Positions 42,814 to 50,672 of a DNA stretch of 64,000 nucleotides are shown in pieces (the stretch's first letter is position 1; every line of letters starts with the position of its first letter). The position numbers and the translations under genes are program-made. The notes beneath the pieces are model-generated. The model was not told the origin of the DNA. It searched no databases and was given only the letters and a program-made list of their open reading frames with translations. Origin of the DNA: Actinopolymorpha rutila (lineage in GTDB: Bacteria; Actinomycetota; Actinomycetes; Propionibacteriales; Actinopolymorphaceae). The stretch is from positions 806,001 through 870,000 of the forward strand of contig NZ_JACBZH010000001.1 in NCBI RefSeq assembly GCF_013407855.1, in the 5' to 3' direction.

Positions 42814-43428
42814 TTGTCGACGCCGGCGCCGTTCCAGATCCCCGGCGATCTGCACCCCGACTGCGTCCAGTTGGCCTTCCTGCTGGGTCGCTGGGAGGGC
42901 AAGGGACACGGCGACTACCCCACGATCGAGCCGTTCACGTTCGGTCAGGAGGTCGTCTTCAGCCACAACGGCAAGGCGTTCCTCTACTACACGAGCCGCA
43001 CCTGGCTGCTGGACGAGGAGGGCACCGCGGTCCGGCCGCTGGCGATGGAGACCGGCTTCTGGCGGCCGCAGCCCGACCACGGCCTGGAGGTGGTGCTCGC
43101 GCACCCCACCGGGTACGCCGAGGTGTGGTACGGCCGGATCGAGGGCGCCAAGATCGAGCTCGCCACCGACCTCGTGGCCCGTACGACCACCGCCAAGGAC
43201 TACTCCGGCGGCCAGCGTTTGTACGGCCTGGTGCAGGGCGCTTTGATGTGGACCTTCGACATGGCGGCGCGCGGGGAGAGCCTGCAGCCGCACCTGTGGG
43301 GCAAGCTCGAACGCGCCGGCGCGGTGGCCCCGGCCGGTGACGGGACGTCCGGCGCCGCGGCAGCCGAAGCTCCCGGACCGGAAGCCGTCGCGCCCGAGGC
43401 GGCGCCGCCCGCTCCGGAAGGTGACTGA
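42814..43428 (+). CDS. Nitrobindin-like heme-binding protein (FABP family)
   Basis: The 204-residue beta-barrel protein belongs to the nitrobindin/DUF1794 group, which binds ferric heme and isomerises peroxynitrite to nitrate. The signature LLGRWEGKGHGDYPT is at about residues 23-37. The axial heme His is expected in QPHLWGKLER near residue 153. A Pro/Ala/Glu-rich tail of about 35 residues follows. The TTG start at 42814 has GGGAG upstream. It sits with a Fur regulator and ygfZ, a grouping also seen in other actinobacteria. Confidence 0.9.
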   Translation: MSTPAPFQIPGDLHPDCVQLAFLLGRWEGKGHGDYPTIEPFTFGQEVVFSHNGKAFLYYTSRTWLLDEEGTAVRPLAMETGFWRPQPDHGLEVVLAHPTGYAEVWYGRIEGAKIELATDLVARTTTAKDYSGGQRLYGLVQGALMWTFDMAARGESLQPHLWGKLERAGAVAPAGDGTSGAAAAEAPGPEAVAPEAAPPAPEGD

Positions 43429-43476
43429 CCCCGGACGGCTCGCGCCGCGACGGGCGTTGCCCGACGCCGCCGAGCC

Positions 43477-43482
43477 TAGACT
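43477..43482 (+). promoter_or_regulatory. -10 box for leaderless Fur-family mRNA
   Basis: TAGACT is followed by seven bases (CGACCTG) and the ATG at 43490. Confidence 0.6.
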
Positions 43483-43489
43483 CGACCTG

Positions 43490-43960
43490 ATGGGCGATTC
43501 GCACGACCACGACGCCGCGGCCGCCGGCGCGCTGCACGAGGAGCTGCGCGCCCGCGGGTACCGACTGACCCCGCAACGTCAGCTGGTGCTGGAGGCGGTC
43601 GAGGATCTCGGGCACGCCACGCCCGAGGAGGTTCTCAACGCCGTCCGGCGCAAGGCGCGCGGGGTCAACATGTCGACGATCTACCGCACCCTCGAGCTGC
43701 TCGAGGGACTGGATCTGGTCTCGCACGCCCACCTCGGCCACGGTGCCCCGACCTATCACGCCGCCACCACCGCCGACCACGCCCACCTGGTGTGCCGCGG
43801 CTGCGGCCGGGTGATCGAGGTGCCGCCGGAGGCGGTCGAGCCGCTGGCCGAACGCCTGCGCGAGCAGTACGCCTTCGACACCGACGTACGCCACCTGACG
43901 GTCTTCGGGCAGTGCGCCGAATGTCGCGAAGGAGTCGACTGCCCGTCACCGCGCGGGTGA
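43490..43960 (+). CDS. Fur-family metalloregulator
   Basis: The 156-residue repressor senses a metal ion (iron, zinc, or peroxide via iron). It has a winged helix (RLTPQRQLVLEAVEDLGHATPEEV to VNMSTIYRTLELLEGLDLV) and a dimerisation domain with metal ligands HAHLGHG and DHAHLVCRGCG. The structural-zinc cysteine pairs are CRGC and CAEC. The sequence alone does not separate Fur, Zur and PerR. ATG 43490 lies seven bases after a -10 box with no ribosome site, so the mRNA should be leaderless; the longer upstream frame was rejected. Confidence 0.92.
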   Translation: MGDSHDHDAAAAGALHEELRARGYRLTPQRQLVLEAVEDLGHATPEEVLNAVRRKARGVNMSTIYRTLELLEGLDLVSHAHLGHGAPTYHAATTADHAHLVCRGCGRVIEVPPEAVEPLAERLREQYAFDTDVRHLTVFGQCAECREGVDCPSPRG

Positions 43961-44031
43961 GGAGGGCCACGGGCCATGGGACCTGCCCCCGGCACACCCC
44001 CGACCGGTCGGCCGGGTTGGCACCCGGGTCG

Positions 44032-44037
44032 TAACCT
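44032..44037 (+). promoter_or_regulatory. -10 box for leaderless ygfZ mRNA
   Basis: TAACCT is followed by seven bases (CGAACGC) and the GTG at 44045. Confidence 0.55.
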
Positions 44038-44044
44038 CGAACGC

Positions 44045-45130
44045 GTGACCAGCTCCTCCAGCACACCCGACCAGCCCGGCCGGCCCGATCAGCCCGGCCA
44101 GCCCGATCAGCCTGGCCAGGCGTCGGCAGCCGCCGCGGACCTGCCGTCGAGCCCGTTGCTCGAACTGCCCGGCGCAGTGGCCGCGGAATCCCCGGACGCG
44201 GCCGTCGCCGCGCACTACGGCGAGCCGCTGATCGAGCAGCGCCGCCTGGAACGCGACCGGGCCGGCTTCGTCGACCTGTCCCACCGCGGGGTCGTACGGG
44301 TCAGCGGGCCGGACCGGCTGAGCTGGCTGCACTCGCTGAGCACCCAGGCGCTGGAGCGGCTCGGGCCCGGTGAGGGCACCACCACGCTGATCCTTTCGCC
44401 GCACGGCCACGTCGAGCACGCGATGTACGGCGTCGACGACGGCACCGCGTTCTGGATGCACGTCGAGCCGGGCACCGCCGCCACGGCGGCCGGCTTCCTG
44501 GACTCGATGCGGTTCATGCTGCGGGTCGAGGTGGCCGACGTGAGCGCCGAGTATGCCGTGGTGTGGGAGCCGCGCGTGGACGGTGACGCCGGCGGGCGCC
44601 TCGTCCGGCGGGGTGGCGACCCGATGGGTGGGCGCGAGCTGTTCGTGCCGCGGGACGAGCTGGCCGCCTACGCCGAGACGGCCGGGCCGCCCGCCGGGCT
44701 GTGGGCGTACGAAGCCCTGCGGATCGCCGCCCACCAGCCCAGGCTCGGCTTCGAGACCGACCACCGGACCATTCCGAACGAGGTCGGCTGGCTGGACTCG
44801 GCGGTCCACCTGGACAAGGGCTGCTACCGCGGCCAGGAGACGGTGGCCCGGGTGTACAACCTCGGCCGGCCGCCGCGACGGCTGGTGTTCCTGCACCTGG
44901 ACGGCTCGGTCGACCGACTGCCCGGCCACGGCGCCCCGGTCACCCTCGACGGCCGCGAGGTCGGCTTCGTCACCAGCAGCGCCCGCCACCACGACCTGGG
45001 ACCGGTGGCATTGGCCCTGGTCCGCCGCAACGTCCCGGTGGATGCCGGGCTGCTGGCCGACGGCGTGGCCGCGGCGCAGGAGGTCGTGGTCGACCCCGAG
45101 GCCGGTCTGCACGTACGGGCACGGCGCTGA
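44045..45130 (+). CDS. ygfZ: Folate-dependent iron-sulfur cluster protein YgfZ
   Basis: YgfZ is a tetrahydrofolate-binding protein needed for repair or assembly of some Fe-S enzymes. The 361-residue protein carries the hallmark DKGCYRGQETVARV with the essential Cys, plus the GcvT-like fold (VRVSGPDRLSWLHSLSTQAL at the start; LGFETDHRTIPNEVGWL in the middle). Residues 6-22 are a DQPGRP/DQPGQP tandem tract absent from typical YgfZ. GTG 44045 lies seven bases after TAACCT. The stop lies inside an 11-base tandem repeat. Confidence 0.93.
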   Translation: MTSSSSTPDQPGRPDQPGQPDQPGQASAAAADLPSSPLLELPGAVAAESPDAAVAAHYGEPLIEQRRLERDRAGFVDLSHRGVVRVSGPDRLSWLHSLSTQALERLGPGEGTTTLILSPHGHVEHAMYGVDDGTAFWMHVEPGTAATAAGFLDSMRFMLRVEVADVSAEYAVVWEPRVDGDAGGRLVRRGGDPMGGRELFVPRDELAAYAETAGPPAGLWAYEALRIAAHQPRLGFETDHRTIPNEVGWLDSAVHLDKGCYRGQETVARVYNLGRPPRRLVFLHLDGSVDRLPGHGAPVTLDGREVGFVTSSARHHDLGPVALALVRRNVPVDAGLLADGVAAAQEVVVDPEAGLHVRARR

Positions 45131-45159
45131 CCAGGGTCTGACCAGGGTCTGACCAGGAC
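45127..45159 (+). repeat. Three tandem copies of an 11-bp repeat at the ygfZ stop
   Basis: CTGACCAGGGT occurs at 45127-45137 and 45138-45148, then CTGACCAGGAC at 45149-45159. The TGA stop codon of ygfZ is part of the first unit, so the duplication created extra, harmless stop copies downstream. Confidence 0.95.
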
Positions 45160-45199
45160 AGGCCCTCGGCTCCTCCACCGCCGCGACCCGGCCTCGGGA

Positions 45200-45205
45200 T
45201 AGGCT
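45200..45205 (+). promoter_or_regulatory. Candidate -10 box for the UDP-sugar dehydrogenase gene
   Basis: TAGGCT (TANNNT) lies 49 bases upstream of the GTG at 45255, leaving a normal leader of about 43 bases. Confidence 0.4.
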
Positions 45206-45254
45206 CGCCGCCGACCATTGGCTGGCGAGCCTGTCGAACCGGGGGCGCAGAGAC

Positions 45255-46523
45255 GTGACGCGAGTAGTAGGAAGGGTGGCCGTCGTCGGCCTGGGCTACA
45301 TCGGCCTCCCGACCGCGGCCGCGCTGGCCACCCAGGGTGTGGAGGTCCGCGGCGTCGACGTGAACACCGACACCGTCCGGGCGGTCAACCGCGGCGAGGT
45401 GCCGTTCGTCGAGCCGGACCTCGCGGTGGCGGTCAGCGGCGCGGTGTCGATGGACCGGCTGCGTGCGTCGACCCGGATGCCGGAGGCCGCGGCGTACATC
45501 ATCGCCGTGCCCACGCCGTTCAAGCACGACCGCCGACCGGACCTGTCCTACGTTCGTGCTGCGGCCGAGGAGATCGCTCCGCGGCTGCGCCCCGGAGCGC
45601 TGGTCATCCTGGAGTCGACCTCCCCTCCGGGCACCACGCTGCAGGTGAGCGAGTGGCTCGCGGAGTTGCGCCCGGACCTGGTGCTGGCCCACCAGCGAGC
45701 CGCCGGGCCGGTCGACGTGCACGTGGCGTACTGCCCCGAACGCGTGCTCCCCGGGCGGATCATGATCGAGATCGTCACCAACGACCGGGTGATCGGCGGC
45801 ATCACCCCGGCCTGCGCGCAGCGGGCCGCCGAGGTCTACCGCACCTTCGCCCAGGGCGAGCTGCACCTCACCGACGCCGGGACCGCCGAACTCACCAAGC
45901 TGGCCGAGAACGCCTACCGCGACGTCAACATCGCCTTCGCCAACGAGTTGGCGCAGGTCGCCGAGCGCCTCGGCGTGGAGGTCTGGGACGTCATCGAGCT
46001 GGCCAACCGGCATCCCCGGGTGCAGATCCTGCGGCCCGGCCCCGGGGTGGGCGGGCACTGTGTGGCGGTCGACCCGTGGTTCCTGGTGTCGGCGGCGCCC
46101 GAGGACACCCGGCTGATGCGGACCGCGCGGGAGGTCAACGACGACCGTCCCGGCCAGGTCGTACGCCGGATCGTCGCGGCGGCGCGGTCCCGCCCGGGTG
46201 AGCCGGTGGCCTGCTTCGGGCTGGCGTTCAAGGCCAACGTCGACGACCTGCGGGAGAGCCCGGCCGTGGAGGTGGTGACCGGGGTGGCCGCCGCGCTGCC
46301 GGACGTGCCGGTGCTGGTGGTGGAGCCGCACGTGCGCACGCTGCCCACGGCCCTGGGGGCGTACGACCGGGTGAAGCTGGTCGGTGCCCCCGCCGCGCTC
46401 GAACGGGCCGGGGTGCTCGCGTTGCTGGTCGACCACGACGAGTTCGCCGGGATCGAGCCCGAACACCTCGCCGGTGCCGAGGTGGTGGACAGCCGCGGTG
46501 CCTGGCGAGGCGTCGAACGGTGA
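45255..46523 (+). CDS. wecC: UDP-N-acetyl-hexosamine 6-dehydrogenase (WecC/WbpA-like)
   Basis: The 422-residue NAD-dependent enzyme oxidises UDP-ManNAc (WecC) or UDP-GlcNAc (WbpA) to the uronic acid in two steps. It has the Rossmann motif VVGLGYIGLPTA, the VPTPF loop, the ESTSPPGTT strand, KLAENAYRDVNIAFANELA with the catalytic Lys, and the nucleophile Cys269 in GPGVGGHCVAVDPWF. Sequence alone does not choose between the two substrates. GTG 45255 is preceded by a G-rich stretch. It converges on the 2-epimerase gene with six bases between. Confidence 0.92.
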   Translation: MTRVVGRVAVVGLGYIGLPTAAALATQGVEVRGVDVNTDTVRAVNRGEVPFVEPDLAVAVSGAVSMDRLRASTRMPEAAAYIIAVPTPFKHDRRPDLSYVRAAAEEIAPRLRPGALVILESTSPPGTTLQVSEWLAELRPDLVLAHQRAAGPVDVHVAYCPERVLPGRIMIEIVTNDRVIGGITPACAQRAAEVYRTFAQGELHLTDAGTAELTKLAENAYRDVNIAFANELAQVAERLGVEVWDVIELANRHPRVQILRPGPGVGGHCVAVDPWFLVSAAPEDTRLMRTAREVNDDRPGQVVRRIVAAARSRPGEPVACFGLAFKANVDDLRESPAVEVVTGVAAALPDVPVLVVEPHVRTLPTALGAYDRVKLVGAPAALERAGVLALLVDHDEFAGIEPEHLAGAEVVDSRGAWRGVER

Positions 46524-46529
46524 GTGTGC

Positions 46530-47684
46530 TCAGCCGGTGAAGTCGGGCAGCCGTACACCCAGCCCGAGAAGTTCCTCGATCGCCGCGACACTGCGGGCGG
46601 CCGCCTTGCCGTCGCCGTAGGGGTTGACCGCGCCCGCCATCGCGGCGTACGCCCGCTCGTCGTCGAGGAGTTCGGTGAGCGCGTCGCGGACGGTCGCCCG
46701 GTCCGTGCCGACCAACCGCACCGTGCCGGCGGTCACGGCCTCGGGGCGTTCGGTGGTGTCGCGCAGGACCAGCACCGGCTTGCCCAGGCTGGGTGCCTCC
46801 TCCTGGACGCCGCCGGAGTCGGTGACCACCAGGTGGGCGCTGCCGAGCAGGTGCGCGAACTCCGCGTACGACAGCGGCTCGGTGCGCAGCACGTTGGGTT
46901 CGGCGCCGAGTTCGGCCGCCGCCACGTCGCGGACCACCGGGTTGCGGTGCACGGGGAACACGAAGTCGGTGTCCGGGTGCGCCCGGGCGACCTCGGCGAC
47001 GGCGCGGAAGGAGTCCCGCATCGGCTCGCCCCACGACTCCCTGCGGTGGGCGGTGACCACCACCAGCCGCCGGCCGGTGGCCGCCGCCGCGTCGACCGTG
47101 CGGGCGAGGTCGGGGTCGGTGTAGGCGGGCCGGCGCCCGGCGACCTCGAACAACGCGTCGATGACGGTGTTGCCGGTGACGGTGATCGCCTCCGGCGCCA
47201 CCCCGCCGGCCTCCAGGTGGGCACGGTTGGTCCGCGTGGGCGCCAGGTGGAGGGTCGCGAGCTCGGTGGTGAGCCGGCGGTTGATCTCCTCCGGGAACGG
47301 CGAGTAGCGGTTGTCGGTGCGCAGGCCCGCCTCGAGGTGGACCACCGGGACCTGCGCGTAGAACGCCGCGAGCGCGCCCGCGAACGTCGTCGTGGTGTCG
47401 CCCTGGACCACCACCGCGTCCGGTGCGATCTCGGCGACGAGGGGTTCGAGCCCGGTCAGGGCGCGGGTGGTCACCTGCCCCAGGGTCTGCCGCGCGGCGA
47501 GGATCGCCAGGTCGTGGTCGGGGGTGATGTCGAAGAGTTCGTGCACCTGGTCCAGCATCTCGCGGTGCTGGCCGGTCACGGCGACGACTGGTTCGATGTC
47601 GGCGGACTCACCGAGTGCCCGGACGACGGGAGCCATCTTGATGGCCTCCGGCCGGGTGCCGTAGACGAGCATGACGCGGGCCAC
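46530..47684 (-). CDS. wecB: UDP-N-acetylglucosamine 2-epimerase (WecB/WbpI-like)
   Basis: The 384-residue non-hydrolysing epimerase interconverts UDP-GlcNAc and UDP-ManNAc, or in the WbpI branch acts on UDP-GlcNAc3NAcA. Visible motifs are YGTRPEAIKMAPVV, VVTGQHREML, VVQGDTTTTFAGALAAF, EAGLRTDNRYSPFPEEINRRL and TAHRRESWGEP. GTG 47684 has GGGGAG ten bases upstream; the frame reaches an ATG at 47726 with no ribosome site. Together with the dehydrogenase it makes ManNAcA or a diacetamido uronic acid for the surface polymer. Confidence 0.93.
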   Translation of the reverse strand: MARVMLVYGTRPEAIKMAPVVRALGESADIEPVVAVTGQHREMLDQVHELFDITPDHDLAILAARQTLGQVTTRALTGLEPLVAEIAPDAVVVQGDTTTTFAGALAAFYAQVPVVHLEAGLRTDNRYSPFPEEINRRLTTELATLHLAPTRTNRAHLEAGGVAPEAITVTGNTVIDALFEVAGRRPAYTDPDLARTVDAAAATGRRLVVVTAHRRESWGEPMRDSFRAVAEVARAHPDTDFVFPVHRNPVVRDVAAAELGAEPNVLRTEPLSYAEFAHLLGSAHLVVTDSGGVQEEAPSLGKPVLVLRDTTERPEAVTAGTVRLVGTDRATVRDALTELLDDERAYAAMAGAVNPYGDGKAAARSVAAIEELLGLGVRLPDFTG

Positions 47685-47844
47685 GGTCGCTGAACTCCCC
47701 TTCGTCGAGGTGGGGGTTGCGGGCATCCGGTCGTGGGCTGGCGTGCGCGGACGCGGATGACCGCCGGACGGCGGTCAGGCTAGCGGGTGACCCGGTCGTG
47801 CCGACCGAGGTGTCGGGTTTTCGTATCCCGGGAATGCACCACAC

Positions 47845-48885
47845 ATGCGGTGGAAGGGCATGGTGGCAGTCACTGGACTGGCCGGGCTCGTGGTGGCGGA
47901 CGCGATGTTCGTCACGATGGCGATCCGGCACTCGGCCGGTGAGTCGGTCCTCGGGACGGTCACGCAGAACTCGAAGACGGACAACTCGGCTACGGACAAC
48001 TCGGCCGGCTCCCCGTCGCCCGGGGAGGAACCCCCGGCGACTCCGGGGCCCTCGCCCACCAGCGCGCCCGCGAGCCCGCCCGTCCGGTCCCGCGCGCTGG
48101 TCGACATCGGCGCGGGCGCCGCCGTCGCCCGGGCGACGACCGGTAAATGCGGCCGGGGCGGGGCGACCCTGCAGCTGTCCACCGACAGTGGCCGGACCTT
48201 CGACCTCGCCGACATACGTCCGGCCGAGGTCATCGTCCGGCTGATCACGAAGGACGCGCGGAACACGTCCCTGATCGGCGCGGACGCCGACTGTCGCAAG
48301 CTCGCGACGTACGTCACCACCGACGCCGGCCGGACCTGGACCAGGCTGGACGGCACCAGCGGCAACTGGTACCTCGAGCCCAGATCCGCGCCCCGGCTGC
48401 ACGCACCCACCGGCGACGCCGTGGTCCCCTGCGAGAAGGGTGTCGACGTGGTCGGGTTCAGCACGCTGTCGTCACGGCGGGCGTTCGTCCTGTGCGACGG
48501 CGGCGAGGTGATGGCGACCGGCGACGGCGGCGCAACATGGAGCCGGCGCGGGAACGTGAAGGGGGGTGCCGACCTGGACTTCGTGAACGAACGAACCGGG
48601 CTGGTCGCTCGCACCGGCGTCCCCAACTGTGACGGAGTGCTGGTCAACCGCACCACCGACGGTGGGCGGAGCTGGAAGCTGATGGCCTGCGTGTCCGGTG
48701 ACGAGGCGCGAAGCGGGGATCGTCCCGACATCTCCGCCGACGGCGATCGCGCCTACCTCGTCAGGGGAGAGGCCGTCTGGGTCACCACCGACGCCGGCCG
48801 GCAGTGGACCCGAGCGCCGTGGGGCCGGCAGTCTCCGCAGGGCGCCTCGCCATCGCCCTCCAGCCAGGCCGTCCCGGCCGGCTAA
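47845..48885 (+). CDS. Membrane-anchored Asp-box (BNR) beta-propeller-like protein
   Basis: No enzyme family is certain. The 346-residue protein has an N-terminal anchor or signal (VAVTGLAGLVVADAMFVTMA), a Pro/Ser/Thr linker (about 45-80), then five Asp-box motifs of the S/T-x-D-x-G-x-x-W/F type (STDSGRTF, TTDAGRTW, TGDGGATW, TTDGGRSW, TTDAGRQW). These mark beta-propeller blades found in sialidases and Ycf48/YCF-like assembly factors. Six or so cysteines may form disulfides. It lies between the epimerase and the Wzc-like kinase, and its stop overlaps the stop of the latter. The role in the polymer locus is unknown. Confidence 0.75.
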   Translation: MRWKGMVAVTGLAGLVVADAMFVTMAIRHSAGESVLGTVTQNSKTDNSATDNSAGSPSPGEEPPATPGPSPTSAPASPPVRSRALVDIGAGAAVARATTGKCGRGGATLQLSTDSGRTFDLADIRPAEVIVRLITKDARNTSLIGADADCRKLATYVTTDAGRTWTRLDGTSGNWYLEPRSAPRLHAPTGDAVVPCEKGVDVVGFSTLSSRRAFVLCDGGEVMATGDGGATWSRRGNVKGGADLDFVNERTGLVARTGVPNCDGVLVNRTTDGGRSWKLMACVSGDEARSGDRPDISADGDRAYLVRGEAVWVTTDAGRQWTRAPWGRQSPQGASPSPSSQAVPAG

Positions 48886-50312
48886 CCCGTGGTCCGCGAC
48901 CGGACGCCCACCACGCTCTCCACGCCGTCGTCGACGACCTCCTCGACCACCGCGTCGCGGCCGTAGTCGTATCCGTAGCCGTACGTCCGTGCGTCCGGCC
49001 CCCTGGTGGGCGCCATGTTGAGCACCGTGCCCAGCAGCCGCGCGTCGACCTTGGCGAGGTTGCCGACCGCGATGTCCACCTGGTCGGCGGTGGTGCTGCC
49101 GTGACGGACTACGAGAACAGCGCCGTCGGCCATCCGGGCCAGGATCGCGGCGTCGGTCACCGGAAGCAGCGGCGGCGCGTCGACGAGGAGGACGTCCGCG
49201 CGGCGTTCGAGGTCGCCGAGCAGCAACTCCATGGCCCGGGACTGCAGGAGTTCGCTCGGGTTCGGCGGCACTGGGCCGCCGGCCAGCACCTCCAGGGGGA
49301 TGTCGCCCCACGGCTGCAGCGCGTCCTCGGCCGCGATCCGCCCGACCAGGACGCTGGTCAGGCCGACCGCACCCTCCACCCCGAGATACTCCGCCAGCCG
49401 GGGGCGGCGGATGTCACCCTCGACCAGCACCACCCGCCGGCCGGCCTGGGCGAGGGTGATGGCCAGGTTGCAGGTCGTCGTGGTCTTGCCCTCCGCGGGC
49501 ACCGAACTGGTGACGACGATGCGCTTCGGCCGCCGGTCGACATCGACGAACTGCAGGTTGGTACGCAGTTGCCGGAAGGACTCCGACCGGAGCGAGCGCG
49601 GCTCCAGGTGGACCACCAGCGGCTTGGCCTGTGCCTGCGGGTCGTGGGGGATGACGCCGAGGTTCGGCGCTCCGGTCCAGGCGTTGAGCGCGTCGGTGTT
49701 CTTGATGGTGCGGTCCGTCAGTTCGCGCAGCAGGGCGACACCGGCACCGAGCACGAGGCCGGCGAGCAGGCCGAGCGCCAGGGTGCGCACCGGCTGCGGC
49801 GCCACCGGCGAATCCGGCCGGCTCGGGGAGTCGACGACGGTCGCCCGGAGCGGGGACGGCGATCGGGCGTCCGGGCGTTCGAGGTCCTTGGCGAACACCA
49901 CGAACTGGCGGGACACGGCCTCGTTGATCCGCTGGGCGCGGGCCGGGTCGGTGTCCGTGGTGGTGATCTCGAGCAGGATGGTGTCCGGGAGCACCCGGGC
50001 GGAGATGTGTGAGCTCAGCTCCGCGGCCGACATGGGCAGCCGGAGCTTCTTCACCACGGCGGTGGTGACCGCATCGCCGCGTACGAGGTCGGCGTAGGAA
50101 CGCGCACGCTGCTGCGACAACAGGCTGCCCTGGTAGGCGCTGGTCGTGGAGTCGTCCTGCGGCGTGACGCTGACGAACAGGGTCGCGGTGGACTCGTACG
50201 TCGGCGTCGTACGCAGGACGACGATCGCCGCGACGACCACCGTGACCACCACACACACCAGCAACAACTTCCACTGCGTGCGGATCAGTCGGAGACACTC
50301 TCGCAACTCCAC
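48882..50312 (-). CDS. Wzc-like polysaccharide co-polymerase with tyrosine kinase domain
   Basis: The 476-residue protein controls chain length and export of the polymer. It has an N-terminal Wzz domain between two membrane helices (about 13-33 and 175-195) and a cytoplasmic bacterial tyrosine kinase domain. The latter shows Walker A SSVPAEGKTTTTCNLA (about 269-284), Walker A' VVLVEGDIRRP (about 294-304) and Walker B VLLVDAPP. A Tyr cluster near the C-terminus (RTYGYGYDYGRD) is the likely autophosphorylation site. GTG 50312 has AGGAAGG eight bases upstream; the frame is open far upstream but without support. Confidence 0.92.
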   Translation of the reverse strand: MELRECLRLIRTQWKLLLVCVVVTVVVAAIVVLRTTPTYESTATLFVSVTPQDDSTTSAYQGSLLSQQRARSYADLVRGDAVTTAVVKKLRLPMSAAELSSHISARVLPDTILLEITTTDTDPARAQRINEAVSRQFVVFAKDLERPDARSPSPLRATVVDSPSRPDSPVAPQPVRTLALGLLAGLVLGAGVALLRELTDRTIKNTDALNAWTGAPNLGVIPHDPQAQAKPLVVHLEPRSLRSESFRQLRTNLQFVDVDRRPKRIVVTSSVPAEGKTTTTCNLAITLAQAGRRVVLVEGDIRRPRLAEYLGVEGAVGLTSVLVGRIAAEDALQPWGDIPLEVLAGGPVPPNPSELLQSRAMELLLGDLERRADVLLVDAPPLLPVTDAAILARMADGAVLVVRHGSTTADQVDIAVGNLAKVDARLLGTVLNMAPTRGPDARTYGYGYDYGRDAVVEEVVDDGVESVVGVRSRTTG

Positions 50313-50672
50313 CGGCGCAACCTTCCTGGGCGGTCCTTGTCGGTATCCGGCGGTGAAGCCCGGCGCGAGGTGGGACCGATCTCGGGCGAGGAGCATGAGA
50401 CTCCTGTCCCGTGGCTGTGGTCCGAATCGGGCCGGCTCGCCGGACGTTCTTCCTGCATGCCGCGGGCTCGCACCGCGCGGCGGTGACGGGCTCACCGAAG
50501 TGGCCGGGTTTGACGCAGCGTACCGGAGTGGACACGTACTGTACGCGGGGCGGGCGTCGTTTACTCGTACGCCCGGCCGGGGGAGAAGTGCATGGGGTGC
50601 GGACCTCCCCGGGGCCGACGCGAGACCTGTGGACGGAGCGGACCCGTTGACCACCACCATCTGGACGAGGCG
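50313..50672. other. Divergent intergenic region of the polysaccharide locus
   Basis: About 360 bases without a supported gene, holding the promoters of the Wzc-like gene (leftward) and the glycosyltransferase operon (rightward). CGTACTGTACG at 50535-50545 is a perfect palindrome around a central T and contains a TACTGT -10 candidate (50537-50542) for the rightward operon. No other signal was recognised. Confidence 0.5.
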
